A stretch of 47,623 bases of DNA, from the NCBI GenBank assembly GCA_024398615.1, contig JAKSIU010000019.1, forward strand, positions 1 to 47,623, given 5' to 3'. Below are positions 25,413-34,994 of the stretch, piece after piece. The position numbers and the translations under genes are program-made. The DNA is from Bacteroidaceae bacterium. GTDB lineage: Bacteria > Bacteroidota > Bacteroidia > Bacteroidales > Bacteroidaceae. The notes below the pieces were generated by a model, which saw only the letters and a list, made by a program, of their open reading frames with translations, ran no database searches and was not told the DNA's origin. The first letter of the stretch is position 1. Each line of letters begins with the position of its first letter.

Positions 25413-26687
25413 TCACTTACAGCATCTGCATTTCCTGCAGCAGCAGTTTCCAATCAGGTATATGATGATGGCGCATATCATTCCGTTGATTGATGATATG
25501 CCCCAGTGGACCAGATTGGCAACGACAGCACCGATGACCACTCCGCCTACTGCGAACCAGTTGACGGTACGGGTGGCGGCATCGGCTTCAGGCATGGAAT
25601 AGCTCTTCCTGTTCATGAAGTAGTCAAGTATCAGAATGGCGCCGATGGGAGGCAGTGTGCAGTTGAGGATGTTCAGCCAGCCGCAGAAGTTCCAGTAGAG
25701 CCAGACCGATGTCGGGATGGCAATGAGACCGGCAACAAGGACCATTGAACTCTTGGAGAATCCGGTAATGTTGGACAGGCCGAGTCCTACTGAGTAGATT
25801 GCGTTGTCATTGGTGGTCCAGATGTTCAGACCCAGAACGATGACTGCAAAGTAGAACAGATTCAGGTTGAGCATGACCTCGAAGATGTCATTGCCGCCTA
25901 CGTAGATTGATGACACGGCACCGAAGAAGAACATCAGGGAGTTGCCTATGAAGAATGCGAAAACGGTGGTTATTGCTGCAATCTTTCCGTTCCTTGCAAA
26001 ACGTGTGAAGTTCGGGGTTGCGGTTCCGCCCGAAACGAAGCTTCCTATGACAAGGCCGACTCCGGCAAAGATTGAAAGGTCCTTGCTTCCCTTTGAGAAC
26101 TGGTCAACCAGACCCGTGTCGCCGTTTCTTATGGCGATAATCATTGCGACGGTTCCCAGAACAGCAACCAGAGGAACGGCAATGTAACTGATTATGGTAA
26201 GGCTTCTTATTCCGAAATAGGCGCTTGAAGTCATGAGTATGCCGGCTATTACAACCATAAGCCAACCCTGCCATGGCATGTTGTCAGGTGTTATTTCAAT
26301 GCCGAGCAGAGCCTTGGCTACAGGAATGGCGAACATGGCCAGGCCTACGCCGAACCAGCCGAGCTGTGTGAAACTGATCATTGCACTGGGAAGCCAGCTG
26401 CCCTTGGTGCCGAAACTGCGGCGGGCAAGAAGGTCAAGCGAGAATCCGCTTTCGGCACCGATGTAACCCAGTGCTCCTGTGTAGGCACCAAGAATGATTC
26501 CGCCTACAATGAGTGTGATGATGAAATCCTTGAAATTGAGACCGTCTGCAAGGTTCTGTCCTGCCCACATACTTGCAGAGAAGAATGTGAATCCAAGCAT
26601 GATCATGAACAGGGTCAGATTGGAACGTCGTGCACCTTCGGGAACGCGACCGTCGGTGTAGTCTTTCGTTGAGTTGATTTTTTTCAT
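25413..26687 (-). CDS. codB: Cytosine permease-like transporter (NCS1/CodB type)
   Basis: The 424-aa protein is an integral membrane transporter with about 12 hydrophobic helices. It carries NCS1 family landmarks: the early MIMLGFTFFSASMWAGQNLADGL region with NLADGL (substrate/sodium helix 1), SFGTKGSWLP, QLGWFGVG, GGTATPNFTRFARN and NIWTTNDNAIYSVGL. These match the CodB branch, which imports cytosine in the inner membrane. The C-terminus is odd: NCCCRKCRCCK has six Cys in the last eleven residues. The gene lies 18 bases after a phosphoribosyltransferase-like gene. No cytosine deaminase gene is in the window, so the substrate could be another nucleobase. Confidence 0.87.
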   Translation of the reverse strand: MKKINSTKDYTDGRVPEGARRSNLTLFMIMLGFTFFSASMWAGQNLADGLNFKDFIITLIVGGIILGAYTGALGYIGAESGFSLDLLARRSFGTKGSWLPSAMISFTQLGWFGVGLAMFAIPVAKALLGIEITPDNMPWQGWLMVVIAGILMTSSAYFGIRSLTIISYIAVPLVAVLGTVAMIIAIRNGDTGLVDQFSKGSKDLSIFAGVGLVIGSFVSGGTATPNFTRFARNGKIAAITTVFAFFIGNSLMFFFGAVSSIYVGGNDIFEVMLNLNLFYFAVIVLGLNIWTTNDNAIYSVGLGLSNITGFSKSSMVLVAGLIAIPTSVWLYWNFCGWLNILNCTLPPIGAILILDYFMNRKSYSMPEADAATRTVNWFAVGGVVIGAVVANLVHWGISSINGMICAIIIYLIGNCCCRKCRCCK

Positions 26688-26705
26688 TTCCGGTTGTATT
26701 GTTGG

Positions 26706-27785
26706 TTATTTGTAGATTCCAAGGTCTTTTTCCAACTGTTCCAGCCGTGCCTTACAGATTTCTTCAAGCGGAATGGCAGACAGCCCGGAAGCATATACCT
26801 GTTCCTGGCTGTACAGCCCGATAAGGCTGGCATCGGACTCATAATGGTTGAGATTGAGCCACTCGCTGAAACTGACTGTGCCGCAGCCCAGTTTTTCCTG
26901 AACAAGCTGTGCTGTGGTGGAGCCGTTCACTGCGGCTTCGAACAGGCGCTTCCAGTAATCGGTCACCTCTTCATAATGGGCCGGTATTTCGTAGCGGCGT
27001 GCACCTCCGTCATAGATTATGCATTTCTCCAGAAGGGCGGGAGCATACTTGTAGTCGAAAATGTACTTGCGGAATTCCGGTGTGACGACACCGCCTTTCC
27101 AGCCGAAATCAATATATGGTATGTTGACTCCGGTTACGCCGTTGTCGGTATATACGGTGAACATCCCTTCGTAGAAAATGCAGTCGAATCCTTCAAACTG
27201 CGGCCAGATGGTATGAATGTAGGGGGTAAACTCTTCCATAAGGGTTATTGCTCTGGTTCCGCCGATTGTAAAGAATATGATGCGTCTGAGAGAACCGCCG
27301 TGTTCCCGGTACCAGTTGACAAAATAGCGCATGGCATAGGTCAGTGTCTCACCGCTGGCAATTATGTCGCCTATCATGAGGGTGACATCCTGTTCGGCAC
27401 GGAGCTTTTCGTATTTTATGTCCAGACCCGTAATGACACCGTTGCTGATAATGCGTTCGCAGCTCAGGAAATTCATGGTAGGAACACGTACTCCCAGTGT
27501 GCAGCATGCCTCTTCGAGCGGATAGTTCAAGCCACCGCGCAGTATGGTAAGAATGCTCACGTGGTCTGTCGGGGCCGATTCCGGTGAACCGAATCCCAGC
27601 ATGCGGAGTCCTTTCAGGGTACCTTCCAGCATGGCCTTATATGAATGGAAACCTACAACCTCGGGCGATGCCATGAGCTTGCAGGTTTCCAGTGTACTTA
27701 TTGAATAATAGCGGTTGACGAAATTGTCGGACACGATTCTGTACGTGCCGTTTCCATATTCTACCGGCTTTAAGACAAATGACAT
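26706..27785 (-). CDS. Phosphoribosyltransferase-like protein with C-terminal extension
   Basis: The first 200 residues of this 359-aa protein have a type I PRTase core: LTILRGGLNYPLEEA (the PPi loop region, about 79-93) and VTLMIGDIIASGETL (134-148), the PRPP-binding loop with the two acidic residues reduced to one Asp followed by Ile-Ile. The last 160 residues are not a domain I recognise; they contain no deaminase or kinase motif. Uracil PRTases are about 210 aa, so the extension is unusual. Its position directly before a CodB-type permease suggests nucleobase salvage, joining an imported base to PRPP in the cytoplasm. This is inferred; the enzyme could also be regulatory. Confidence 0.8.
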   Translation of the reverse strand: MSFVLKPVEYGNGTYRIVSDNFVNRYYSISTLETCKLMASPEVVGFHSYKAMLEGTLKGLRMLGFGSPESAPTDHVSILTILRGGLNYPLEEACCTLGVRVPTMNFLSCERIISNGVITGLDIKYEKLRAEQDVTLMIGDIIASGETLTYAMRYFVNWYREHGGSLRRIIFFTIGGTRAITLMEEFTPYIHTIWPQFEGFDCIFYEGMFTVYTDNGVTGVNIPYIDFGWKGGVVTPEFRKYIFDYKYAPALLEKCIIYDGGARRYEIPAHYEEVTDYWKRLFEAAVNGSTTAQLVQEKLGCGTVSFSEWLNLNHYESDASLIGLYSQEQVYASGLSAIPLEEICKARLEQLEKDLGIYK

Positions 27786-27811
27786 TTCCCCTGGTTGTGT
27801 AGTTTATAATA

Positions 27812-29785
27812 TCAGTCAAAGAACTGGCGCCAGTCGTCATCGCTGACGGAACGTCCCTTTCTGCCGCGTGGCGGACGGGAGCCTGTATTGCGGTCATTTA
27901 CGTATGGAGCCCGTGAGGGGCGGCGATGTTCTTTTTTTGATTCTGCTGATTTGGCTTTTCTGTCAGAAGCGTTTTTTCTGACAGAACCGGCTTTCCCGGT
28001 GTCCTGCTTGTGTGGTGTCCCGGACCTGTTCTCAGATTTCGCGCGGTCTTCCCATTTCGGGCGTCTGGCTTTGTTCCGGTCTTCGGCTTTGTTCCGGTCT
28101 CCGGCTTTCTTTGGAGGACGTGCCTCCTTCCTGTCGGAAGAACTGGCATCGGCAATCTCTACGTTTATCTGACGTCCTTTGATGTATGAACCGGAAAGGG
28201 CTTCAACTACATCCTGGGCAGCCTCTTCAGGTACTTCGAAGAATGAGAAGGTCTTCATGAGATCTATTCGCCCTATGTCAATGCGCGGACCATGGAGACG
28301 CTGGTTCACCTGTTCGATAATCTGACTTGTATGGATGCCGTCCATCTTGCCGACATTGATGAAAAGACGGGTGAAACCTGCCTCGGGGGTGTGGTTGCGG
28401 TCGCGGCGGCGGGAACTGCGTTCCTCGGCCTTGTCCTGCTTGTCGGATTTGCCGGACTTGACTTCCTCTATCTCGGGTGCATTGGCATAATACTGCATGA
28501 AATGGCCGAATTCGCGCATTACCACGCGTTTGACTATGTCTTCCTTGTCAAGCCAGTCGAACTTGCGGAACACCTCTGGGAGGAACTTGGCAATCTGCTC
28601 CTCATCGACCTGCGTGTGTTCAAGGTCATCGATGACCTTGAGCAGCTGTTTCTCACATATCTGCTGTCCAGTGGGCATTGTTCCCTGCTGGAACTGCTTG
28701 CCTATGGCCTTTTCTATGATACGTATCTTGCCCTTCTCCCTGAGGTTGATGATGGAGATTGATGTTCCTGTCTTTCCTGCACGTCCGGTACGTCCGCTGC
28801 GGTGTGTGTAGTTCTCGGTGTCATCGGGCAGGCCGTAGTTGATGACATGTGTCAGGTCGTCAACGTCAAGACCGCGGGCTGCCACATCGGTTGCCACAAG
28901 AATCTGCAGCTGGCGGCGGCGGAACTTGTGCATGGCAAGGTCACGCTGGGCCTGTGAAAGGTCTCCGTGCAGTGAATCGGAGTTGTATCCGTCCTGAATG
29001 AGCTTGTCGGCAATCTCCTGGGTCTCAAGCTTGGTGCGGCAGAAGATGATAGCATAAATGTCAGGGTAGTAATCGACAATGCGCTTCAATGCCAGATACT
29101 TGTCCTTGGCATGAACCATGTAATAGACATGATCCACATTCTCGGCCCCTTCATTGCGGCTTCCTATTACTATTTCCTGCGCGTTATGCAGATATTTCTT
29201 TGCAATTCCGCTGATTTCGCGGCTCATCGTGGCCGAGAACATGAGCATCTTACGTTCCTCTGGAACTGCCTGGAGAATGGTTTCAAGCGCTTCGGAAAAG
29301 CCCATGTTGAGCATTTCATCGGCTTCATCAAGAATGACGGTACGTATGGTCTCCAGTTTTACCACTCCGCGTTCCATGAGGTCTATGAGACGGCCTGGGG
29401 TGGCGACTATGATATGTGCCCCGCGGCGGAAATTGCGTATCTGGTTCTCGATTGACGTACCACCGTACATGGGAATGATGTGCAGACCGTCAATGTAGCG
29501 TGAGTAGTCTGCCAGGTCGGCTGCAATCTGCATGCACAGTTCACGGGTGGGGCTCAGTATGAGATACTGCGCCTCGGTGCTCTGCGTGTCGGTCTGCTGG
29601 ATGATTGGTATTCCGAAAGCCGCAGTCTTGCCGGTTCCGGTCTGGGCCAGGGCAACTACATCGCCATTGCCTTCAAGCAGGTAAGGAATGACCTTTTCCT
29701 GTACAGGCATTGGTTCTCTGTAACCAAGCTCTTCAATGGCCTGGAGAATGGGAGCCGATACTCCCAGTTCGCTGAATGTACTCAT
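27812..29785 (-). CDS. deaD: DEAD-box ATP-dependent RNA helicase
   Basis: The 657-aa protein has the complete helicase core: Q motif (MPVQEKVIP), AQTGTGKT (47-54), PTRELCMQ, TPGR, DEAD (153-156), SAT (184-186), and HRSGRTGRAG near residue 325. A DbpA-type RNA-binding domain (FTRLFINVGKMDGI through SFFEVPEEAAQDVVEAL, about 475-550) and a highly basic, Arg/Lys-rich tail (560-657) follow, the arrangement of CsdA/DeaD helicases that help in ribosome assembly and cold growth. Its start overlaps the stop of the coiled-coil gene by four bases (ATGA), so translation is probably coupled. Assignment to the deaD group rather than another DEAD-box paralog is likely but not certain. Confidence 0.9.
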   Translation of the reverse strand: MSTFSELGVSAPILQAIEELGYREPMPVQEKVIPYLLEGNGDVVALAQTGTGKTAAFGIPIIQQTDTQSTEAQYLILSPTRELCMQIAADLADYSRYIDGLHIIPMYGGTSIENQIRNFRRGAHIIVATPGRLIDLMERGVVKLETIRTVILDEADEMLNMGFSEALETILQAVPEERKMLMFSATMSREISGIAKKYLHNAQEIVIGSRNEGAENVDHVYYMVHAKDKYLALKRIVDYYPDIYAIIFCRTKLETQEIADKLIQDGYNSDSLHGDLSQAQRDLAMHKFRRRQLQILVATDVAARGLDVDDLTHVINYGLPDDTENYTHRSGRTGRAGKTGTSISIINLREKGKIRIIEKAIGKQFQQGTMPTGQQICEKQLLKVIDDLEHTQVDEEQIAKFLPEVFRKFDWLDKEDIVKRVVMREFGHFMQYYANAPEIEEVKSGKSDKQDKAEERSSRRRDRNHTPEAGFTRLFINVGKMDGIHTSQIIEQVNQRLHGPRIDIGRIDLMKTFSFFEVPEEAAQDVVEALSGSYIKGRQINVEIADASSSDRKEARPPKKAGDRNKAEDRNKARRPKWEDRAKSENRSGTPHKQDTGKAGSVRKNASDRKAKSAESKKEHRRPSRAPYVNDRNTGSRPPRGRKGRSVSDDDWRQFFD

Positions 29786-30678
29786 TTGAGTTCCAGACTC
29801 TGCTGGCCTATCATCACGCCTTCGGCAAAGATGTAGGCGGTGTATGTTCCTGCTGGCAGATACTGGTCAACATTCCAGAATATTGTGACCTGCTGCTGTT
29901 CGCCTGTATATTCGATGACCTTCTTCGCGGTGAAATCCAGGCTGGTGTTCTCATACGGGAACTTGCCTGAATCGGCGCTTACAAGAACCTCTCCATCGGG
30001 CTTTGCGAGACGCATATACACTGTCTTTTCGCCTGTCTGGACGGTGATGTTCCTGGCAATGGTGAAGTCAAGCAGGAAATGGGTCACGTTCTTGACCTTG
30101 AGCTCGGCCTTGCCGCGTTTGTTTCCGGCAGTCAGGGTTATGGCAACCGCATCAAGCTGGGAGGCAAGTGCCACCTTCTCTTCGGCAATCTGCTTCTCGA
30201 CTGTCAGTTTCTCGACTTCCTGAGTGACTTTGGTAACCTGCTGCTTTACCTGGGTGTTCTCCTGGGCCAGCTGCTTGTTAACCCTGTCCAGAGAATCTAT
30301 CTGGCTGACATATGACTTGAGCACGGCACGCACGGTTGCCAGTTCCTTTTTCAGTCGGGTGATCTCGGCTGTATTGGTGGCCTTTGTCTGGCGCAGTTCC
30401 TCAAGCAGCTGCTGGGTACGCATTTTTTCCTTTTCCAGCTGATGTATGAGAGAGTCGTTTGACAGATGAACCTGAAGTTCGTCATACTGTACTGCAAAGC
30501 CTGAGTATTCGCTCTCCATTTCCTGCTTCTCAAGTTCGAAGATCTGGGTCATGTCCTCCAGACTCTTATCCCTTTCCTTGACGGTCTTGAAAAGATAGGC
30601 TACTGCACCTGCAAGCAGGGCAATGACAACGATTGCAGCTGTCAGGCCGATGTTGAATTTCCTGTTTTCCTGTTCCAT
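29782..30678 (-). CDS. Single-TM coiled-coil protein, function unknown
   Basis: 298 aa: a short cytoplasmic head, one transmembrane helix (about 10-31), a long charged coiled coil (about 32-170, rich in Glu/Lys/Gln heptads) and a beta-rich C-terminal domain (about 175-298) ending in a segment about bending or extension (GTYTAYIFAEGVMIGQQSLELK, read in part). The C-terminal domain probably lies in the periplasm. The ATG overlaps the valS stop by one base (TAATG) and its stop overlaps the helicase start. The genes are therefore a tightly packed run, though nothing in the sequence links the protein to translation. Confidence 0.8.
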   Translation of the reverse strand: MEQENRKFNIGLTAAIVVIALLAGAVAYLFKTVKERDKSLEDMTQIFELEKQEMESEYSGFAVQYDELQVHLSNDSLIHQLEKEKMRTQQLLEELRQTKATNTAEITRLKKELATVRAVLKSYVSQIDSLDRVNKQLAQENTQVKQQVTKVTQEVEKLTVEKQIAEEKVALASQLDAVAITLTAGNKRGKAELKVKNVTHFLLDFTIARNITVQTGEKTVYMRLAKPDGEVLVSADSGKFPYENTSLDFTAKKVIEYTGEQQQVTIFWNVDQYLPAGTYTAYIFAEGVMIGQQSLELK

Positions 30679-33434
30679 TATTTTGATAGAGCAGCCATGC
30701 TCTCTTTGATTGTTTCAATCTTGTGTGTGGCGTCGGCCTGCTTCTTGCGCTCGTTCTCGACGACTGCGGCAGGAGCATGGGCTACGAAATTCTCGTTGGC
30801 AAGCTTTGCATTCACACCCTTCAGGAAGCCTTCCAGATGAGTGAGCTCGGCCTGGAGTTTTTCCAGTTCGGCCTTTACGTCAATGAGACCGCCCAGGCGT
30901 ACGGCAAACTCCTGAGTGCCGATCATGAATGCCGATGTCCCTTCACTCTTGGCCGGTACAACGATGATGTCTTCAAGGCCTGCCATCTTGAGTATTATGC
31001 TGTTCATGGCCTGTGCGGGATTCTGGCCGACTGCTTCGACTGTAAGCGGCTCGCGCGGTCCTATGTTCTTGGACTTGCGGATGGAACGGATTTCAGTTAC
31101 AATCTGCTTTGCCTGTTCGAATGCTGCAAGTATGCTGTCATCGGCCTTCATGGCATTCATCTCCAGTATGCTCTGGGTCATGATGGTCTGGCCTGCTTCA
31201 CGTTCGGTGACATTCTGCCAGAGTTCCTCGGTTATGAACGGCATGAACGGGTGCAGCAGCATGAGCTGCTTCTCGAAGAGTTGCATTGTGGTCTGGTATG
31301 TGGCGCGGTCAATGGGCTGCTGGTATGCCGGCTTGATGATTTCAAGATACCAGCTGGCGAATTCGTCCCAGAACAGCTTGTAAATGGCCATCAGGGCTTC
31401 GCTGATGCGGTACTTGGACATGAGGTCATCCATCTCGGCTGCTGTGCGGGCAAGTTGTGCCTGGAACCATTCCACTGCTATGCGTGAACTCTCTGGCTGT
31501 TCGATATCGGCCACCTGCCAGCTCTGGGTAAGGCGGAAGGCGTTCCATATCTTGTTGTTGAAGTTGCGGCCCTGCTCGCAAAGGCTCTCGTCGAACAGAA
31601 TGTCATTGCCTGCAGGGGCGCTGAGCATCATGCCCATGCGGACTCCGTCAGCTCCGTATTTGTCGATGAGATCCAGAGGGTCAGGACTGTTGCCCAGGCT
31701 CTTGGACATCTTGCGGCCAAGCTTGTCACGTACGATTCCGGTAAAGTATACGTTCTTGAAAGGCATCTTGCCCATGTATTCGTATCCGGCCATGATCATG
31801 CGTGCTACCCAGAAGAAGATGATGTCCGGACCTGTAACAAGGTCGTTGGTGGGGTAGTAGTATTCAATCTCCTTGTTGCCGGGATTGGTTATTCCGTCAA
31901 AAAGGCTGACTGGCCAGAGCCATGACGAGAACCAGGTGTCCAGGGCACCTTCGTCCTGGGAAAGCTGGTCGGCTGTCACATTCTCGAATCCGGCAATATG
32001 GCGTGCCTTTTCAACAGCCTTTTCTATATTCTCGGCAACGACGTATTTCCTGTCTTCGTCCTTGACGTTCTCCTGACCTGGCAGGAAGTATGCGGGAATG
32101 CGGTGTCCCCACCAGAGCTGGCGGCTGATGCACCAGTCCTTGATGTTCTCAAGCCAGTTCCTGTATGTGGTCTTGTACTTGGTCGGGTAGAAGCGGATGT
32201 CGTCATTTTCAACCGGCGGCAGGGCAATGTCGGCAAAATGCTGCATCCTGATGAACCACTGCAGTGAAAGGCGCGGTTCGATTGGAACATTGGTGCGCTC
32301 GCTGTATCCAACCTTGTTGTCGTAGTCTTCGGTCTTCTCGAGCAGTCCTGCAGCATTCAGATCCTTGGAAATCTGCTTGCGGCATTCAAAGCGGTCCATG
32401 CCTACGTACATGCCGGCTGTTGGGGCGATGGTGGCATCGGCGTTGAAGATGTCGATGATTTCCAGATTGTATTTCTGGCCGAGGGCGTAGTCGTTGACGT
32501 CATGTGCCGGGGTGACTTTCAGACAGCCGGTTCCGAATTCGATTTCAACGTAACGGTCTTCAATGATAGGTACTACACGGTTTACCAGAGGGACAATGAC
32601 CTTCTTGCCTCTCAGCCATGTGTTCTTGGGGTCCTTGGGGTTGATGCATACGGCTATATCACCCATGATTGTTTCCGGACGTGTAGTTGCAACGACTGCA
32701 TAGCGGCGGCCCTGGGCATCGCGGTGTATGATCTGGTGCTTGACGGTCGGGTCGAAGGCATCGGTTGCAGACAGGGTCTGGGCATCGGCTTCCTCACCGT
32801 CGGTGCTGCCGGCAGGCTCGTCAACGTAGTATTTGAGGTAGAACAGATGTGAGTGCTCGTCATGATAGATTACCTCTTCGTCTGACAGTGCGGTCTGACG
32901 TTCGGGATCCCAGTTGACCATGCGCAGTCCGCGGTAGATCAGGCCTTTGTCATAAAGGTCGCAGAATACCTTGATCACACTTTCAGAACGCGGTCCGTCC
33001 ATGGTGAACGATGTGCGGTCCCAGTCACAGCTGCAGCCCAGCTGGCGCAGCTGCTTGAGAATGATTCCTCCGTGTTCTTCCTTCCATGCCCATGCGTGCT
33101 CGAGGAACTGCTCACGTGTCAGGTCACTCTTCTTTATACCCTGTTCGGCCAGACGCTTGATGACCTTGGCTTCGGTCGCGATTGAGGCATGGTCCGTTCC
33201 CGGAACCCAGCAGGCGTTCTTTCCCAACATGCGGGCGCGGCGTACCAGAATGTCCTGGATCGTTTCGTTCAGTACGTGTCCCATGTGGAGCACACCGGTG
33301 ACGTTCGGTGGTGGAATGACCACGGTGAACGGCTGTCTTCCATCGGGTTCCGAATGAAACATGCGGTTATCCTCCCAGTACTTGTACCACTTGCCCTCAA
33401 CTTCTGAAGGGTTGTATTTGCTTGCCAGTTCCAT
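30678..33434 (-). CDS. valS: Valine-tRNA ligase
   Basis: The 918-aa class I synthetase charges tRNA-Val in the cytoplasm. It has [13 protein letters not shown] with the HIGH-type motif at 50-53, [10 protein letters not shown] typical of ValRS, the editing (CP1) domain with [24 protein letters not shown], the KMSKS loop at 575-579 ([17 protein letters not shown]), and a C-terminal coiled-coil arm (about 850-918) that is the ValRS tRNA-binding tail. Length is normal. It is the first gene of a five-gene minus-strand run (valS, coiled-coil protein, helicase, PRTase-like, CodB-like), and its -7 box is about 40 bases upstream. Confidence 0.97.
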   Translation of the reverse strand: MELASKYNPSEVEGKWYKYWEDNRMFHSEPDGRQPFTVVIPPPNVTGVLHMGHVLNETIQDILVRRARMLGKNACWVPGTDHASIATEAKVIKRLAEQGIKKSDLTREQFLEHAWAWKEEHGGIILKQLRQLGCSCDWDRTSFTMDGPRSESVIKVFCDLYDKGLIYRGLRMVNWDPERQTALSDEEVIYHDEHSHLFYLKYYVDEPAGSTDGEEADAQTLSATDAFDPTVKHQIIHRDAQGRRYAVVATTRPETIMGDIAVCINPKDPKNTWLRGKKVIVPLVNRVVPIIEDRYVEIEFGTGCLKVTPAHDVNDYALGQKYNLEIIDIFNADATIAPTAGMYVGMDRFECRKQISKDLNAAGLLEKTEDYDNKVGYSERTNVPIEPRLSLQWFIRMQHFADIALPPVENDDIRFYPTKYKTTYRNWLENIKDWCISRQLWWGHRIPAYFLPGQENVKDEDRKYVVAENIEKAVEKARHIAGFENVTADQLSQDEGALDTWFSSWLWPVSLFDGITNPGNKEIEYYYPTNDLVTGPDIIFFWVARMIMAGYEYMGKMPFKNVYFTGIVRDKLGRKMSKSLGNSPDPLDLIDKYGADGVRMGMMLSAPAGNDILFDESLCEQGRNFNNKIWNAFRLTQSWQVADIEQPESSRIAVEWFQAQLARTAAEMDDLMSKYRISEALMAIYKLFWDEFASWYLEIIKPAYQQPIDRATYQTTMQLFEKQLMLLHPFMPFITEELWQNVTEREAGQTIMTQSILEMNAMKADDSILAAFEQAKQIVTEIRSIRKSKNIGPREPLTVEAVGQNPAQAMNSIILKMAGLEDIIVVPAKSEGTSAFMIGTQEFAVRLGGLIDVKAELEKLQAELTHLEGFLKGVNAKLANENFVAHAPAAVVENERKKQADATHKIETIKESMAALSK

Positions 33435-33472
33435 ATTGCTGTATTGTTTGTTTCCGATTTTACATTTGGGTG

Positions 33473-33480
33473 CAAAGGTA
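33473..33480 (-). promoter_or_regulatory. -7 box (TACCTTTG) of valS
   Basis: On the minus strand TACCTTTG matches TAnnTTTG exactly, 39 bases before the valS ATG. It lies 13 bases from the opposed mazG -7 box, so the two promoters overlap and face away from each other. Confidence 0.55.
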
Positions 33481-33493
33481 CTGCTTTTTTATC

Positions 33494-33501
33494 TACTTTT
33501 G
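33494..33501 (+). promoter_or_regulatory. -7 box (TACTTTTG) of mazG
   Basis: Exact TAnnTTTG match 18 bases before the mazG ATG at 33520. A TTTG at 33465-33468 is 25 bp upstream, longer than the usual 19-20 bp spacer. Confidence 0.5.
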
Positions 33502-33519
33502 CGAAAAATACAAGAGAAC

Positions 33520-34329
33520 ATGAATAGTAGGGAAGAACAGCTGCAGGCATTTTCACGCCTTCTTGACGTGATGGATACATTGAGGGAAAAATGTCCTTGG
33601 GACAGAGTCCAGACAAACGAGTCGCTCAGACAGAATACGATCGAAGAGGTATTCGAACTGTGCGATGCCTTGATGAAGGATGACAAGGTCAATATCTGCA
33701 AGGAACTGGGTGACGTTCTCCTGCATGTCGTGTTCTATGCCAAGATCGGTAGCGAAACCGGCGATTTTGACATTGCTGACGTCTGCAACAGGCTTTGCGA
33801 AAAGCTTATCTACCGTCACCCGCACATTTACGGGACGACCCAAGTGGACGGACAGGAACAGGTGCTGCAGAACTGGGAACAGCTCAAGCTTAAGGAGAAG
33901 GGCGGCAACAAACGGGTTCTGGCCGGTGTTCCGGATTCCCTGCCATCTCTTATCAAGGCTTACCGTATTCAGGAAAAGGCCGCACATGTGGGCTTTGACT
34001 GGGACAGTCCGCAGGGCGCACTCGACAAGGTTTCAGAAGAGATGCGTGAATTCAAGGTGGAGGCCGATGCCGTTGCACTTGAAAACCACGAACCGGAAGC
34101 CGAAACCAGGGCTGAACAGGAGATGGGCGATCTGCTTTTCTCTGTAGTCAATGTGGCACGCCTCTATGGAATCCATCCGGACAACGCTCTTGAAAAGACT
34201 AATCAGAAGTTCATTTCACGTTTCAACTACGTGGAGGAGAAGGCAATAGGACAAGGTCGAAGCCTGAAGGATATGACTTTGGGCGAAATGGATGCCCTTT
34301 GGAATGAGGCCAAGTCTCTTGGACTTTAA
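33520..34329 (+). CDS. mazG: Nucleoside triphosphate pyrophosphohydrolase MazG
   Basis: The 269-aa protein has two MazG domains. The first shows CPWDRVQTNESLRQNTIEEV with the metal motif EExxE (about 42-46) and KELGDVLLHVVFYA; the second shows EEMREF and EQEMGDLLFSVVNVARL. It hydrolyses non-canonical or excess NTPs to NMP and pyrophosphate, and in E. coli influences ppGpp levels. Length equals the usual two-domain form. The start was placed at ATG 33520, just behind the promoter box; an upstream extension to 33361 would run into valS and its promoter. The gene is convergent with the secreted helical protein gene, 11 bases apart. Confidence 0.93.
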   Translation: MNSREEQLQAFSRLLDVMDTLREKCPWDRVQTNESLRQNTIEEVFELCDALMKDDKVNICKELGDVLLHVVFYAKIGSETGDFDIADVCNRLCEKLIYRHPHIYGTTQVDGQEQVLQNWEQLKLKEKGGNKRVLAGVPDSLPSLIKAYRIQEKAAHVGFDWDSPQGALDKVSEEMREFKVEADAVALENHEPEAETRAEQEMGDLLFSVVNVARLYGIHPDNALEKTNQKFISRFNYVEEKAIGQGRSLKDMTLGEMDALWNEAKSLGL

Positions 34330-34340
34330 CTGAAAACCGG

Positions 34341-34994
34341 TCAGATTTCTCCAGGACGGTCTTCTCTTGGCATTGACTGCACCTTTTCGGAACCTTTGGA
34401 ACTGTCATTGCAATTGTATTCCGAACATGTTCCGGTCTTGCCGTCGCATGATTCCTGTTCCTGACCTGGAGCTGCCGGCTTGGAATGCTTGTACTGGTGC
34501 TCACGGGATTTCTGGATGTCCTTGAGCATCTGGCTGTTGAACTCCTCCTGGGCAATCTGGGCCTTCAGAATTTTGGAAGCCGGCAGAATGGTCTTGAACT
34601 TTTCGAGATACTCCTTTTCAAGATGTGCAATGCGCAGATTGCTTTCGGCCATGGCATCGATGGCTTCCAATGCCTGCTGCTCGGTAATCTGTTCCTTCTT
34701 GCCGTCAGTATCGTTCTGGGAAGTCGCTTTGTTGTAAGTCTGGCGTGCGCGGCGGTTGATGTCCCGTTTCTTTTTCTGGAATTCATCGAAGACAGGAAAG
34801 AAGTCCTGCGCTTCGCTGTCGCTCAGATCGGCTGCACGCTTGACGTAGTCATGCAGACTGTTCCAGTATTCCTGTACCGAAAAGTTCCCGCTGTCCTGGG
34901 TTGAGCGGCGCTTGGACGTCTCATTCTGAGCTGAGACGCTGACGAACGGCAGACATGCTGCAAGGATGAAAAGAATGGTTCTGTTCATGATCAT
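34341..34994 (-). CDS. Secreted helical protein of the sigma factor operon
   Basis: 217 aa with a signal peptide (cleavage after VSA, about residue 22) and a mature part that is almost wholly charged helix (about 40-165), followed by a low-complexity Ser/Gln/Lys tail with a few Cys. The pattern of spaced Arg/Lys/Glu helices resembles small periplasmic stress chaperones such as Spy/CpxP, but no LTxxQ motif is clear. The start ATG overlaps the stop of the preceding membrane protein gene (ATGA); another ATG two codons on is possible. It is probably the periplasmic partner or output of the ECF sigma system. Confidence 0.7.
   Translation of the reverse strand: MIMNRTILFILAACLPFVSVSAQNETSKRRSTQDSGNFSVQEYWNSLHDYVKRAADLSDSEAQDFFPVFDEFQKKKRDINRRARQTYNKATSQNDTDGKKEQITEQQALEAIDAMAESNLRIAHLEKEYLEKFKTILPASKILKAQIAQEEFNSQMLKDIQKSREHQYKHSKPAAPGQEQESCDGKTGTCSEYNCNDSSKGSEKVQSMPREDRPGEI

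Noticed and set aside
26706-27785. Cytosine deaminase fused to the PRTase
   Set aside because: No HxE/PCxxC or amidohydrolase HxH motif can be found in the C-terminal half.
33361-33519. N-terminal extension of MazG
   Set aside because: The extension overlaps valS and both promoter boxes; family sequence starts at the ATG at 33520.
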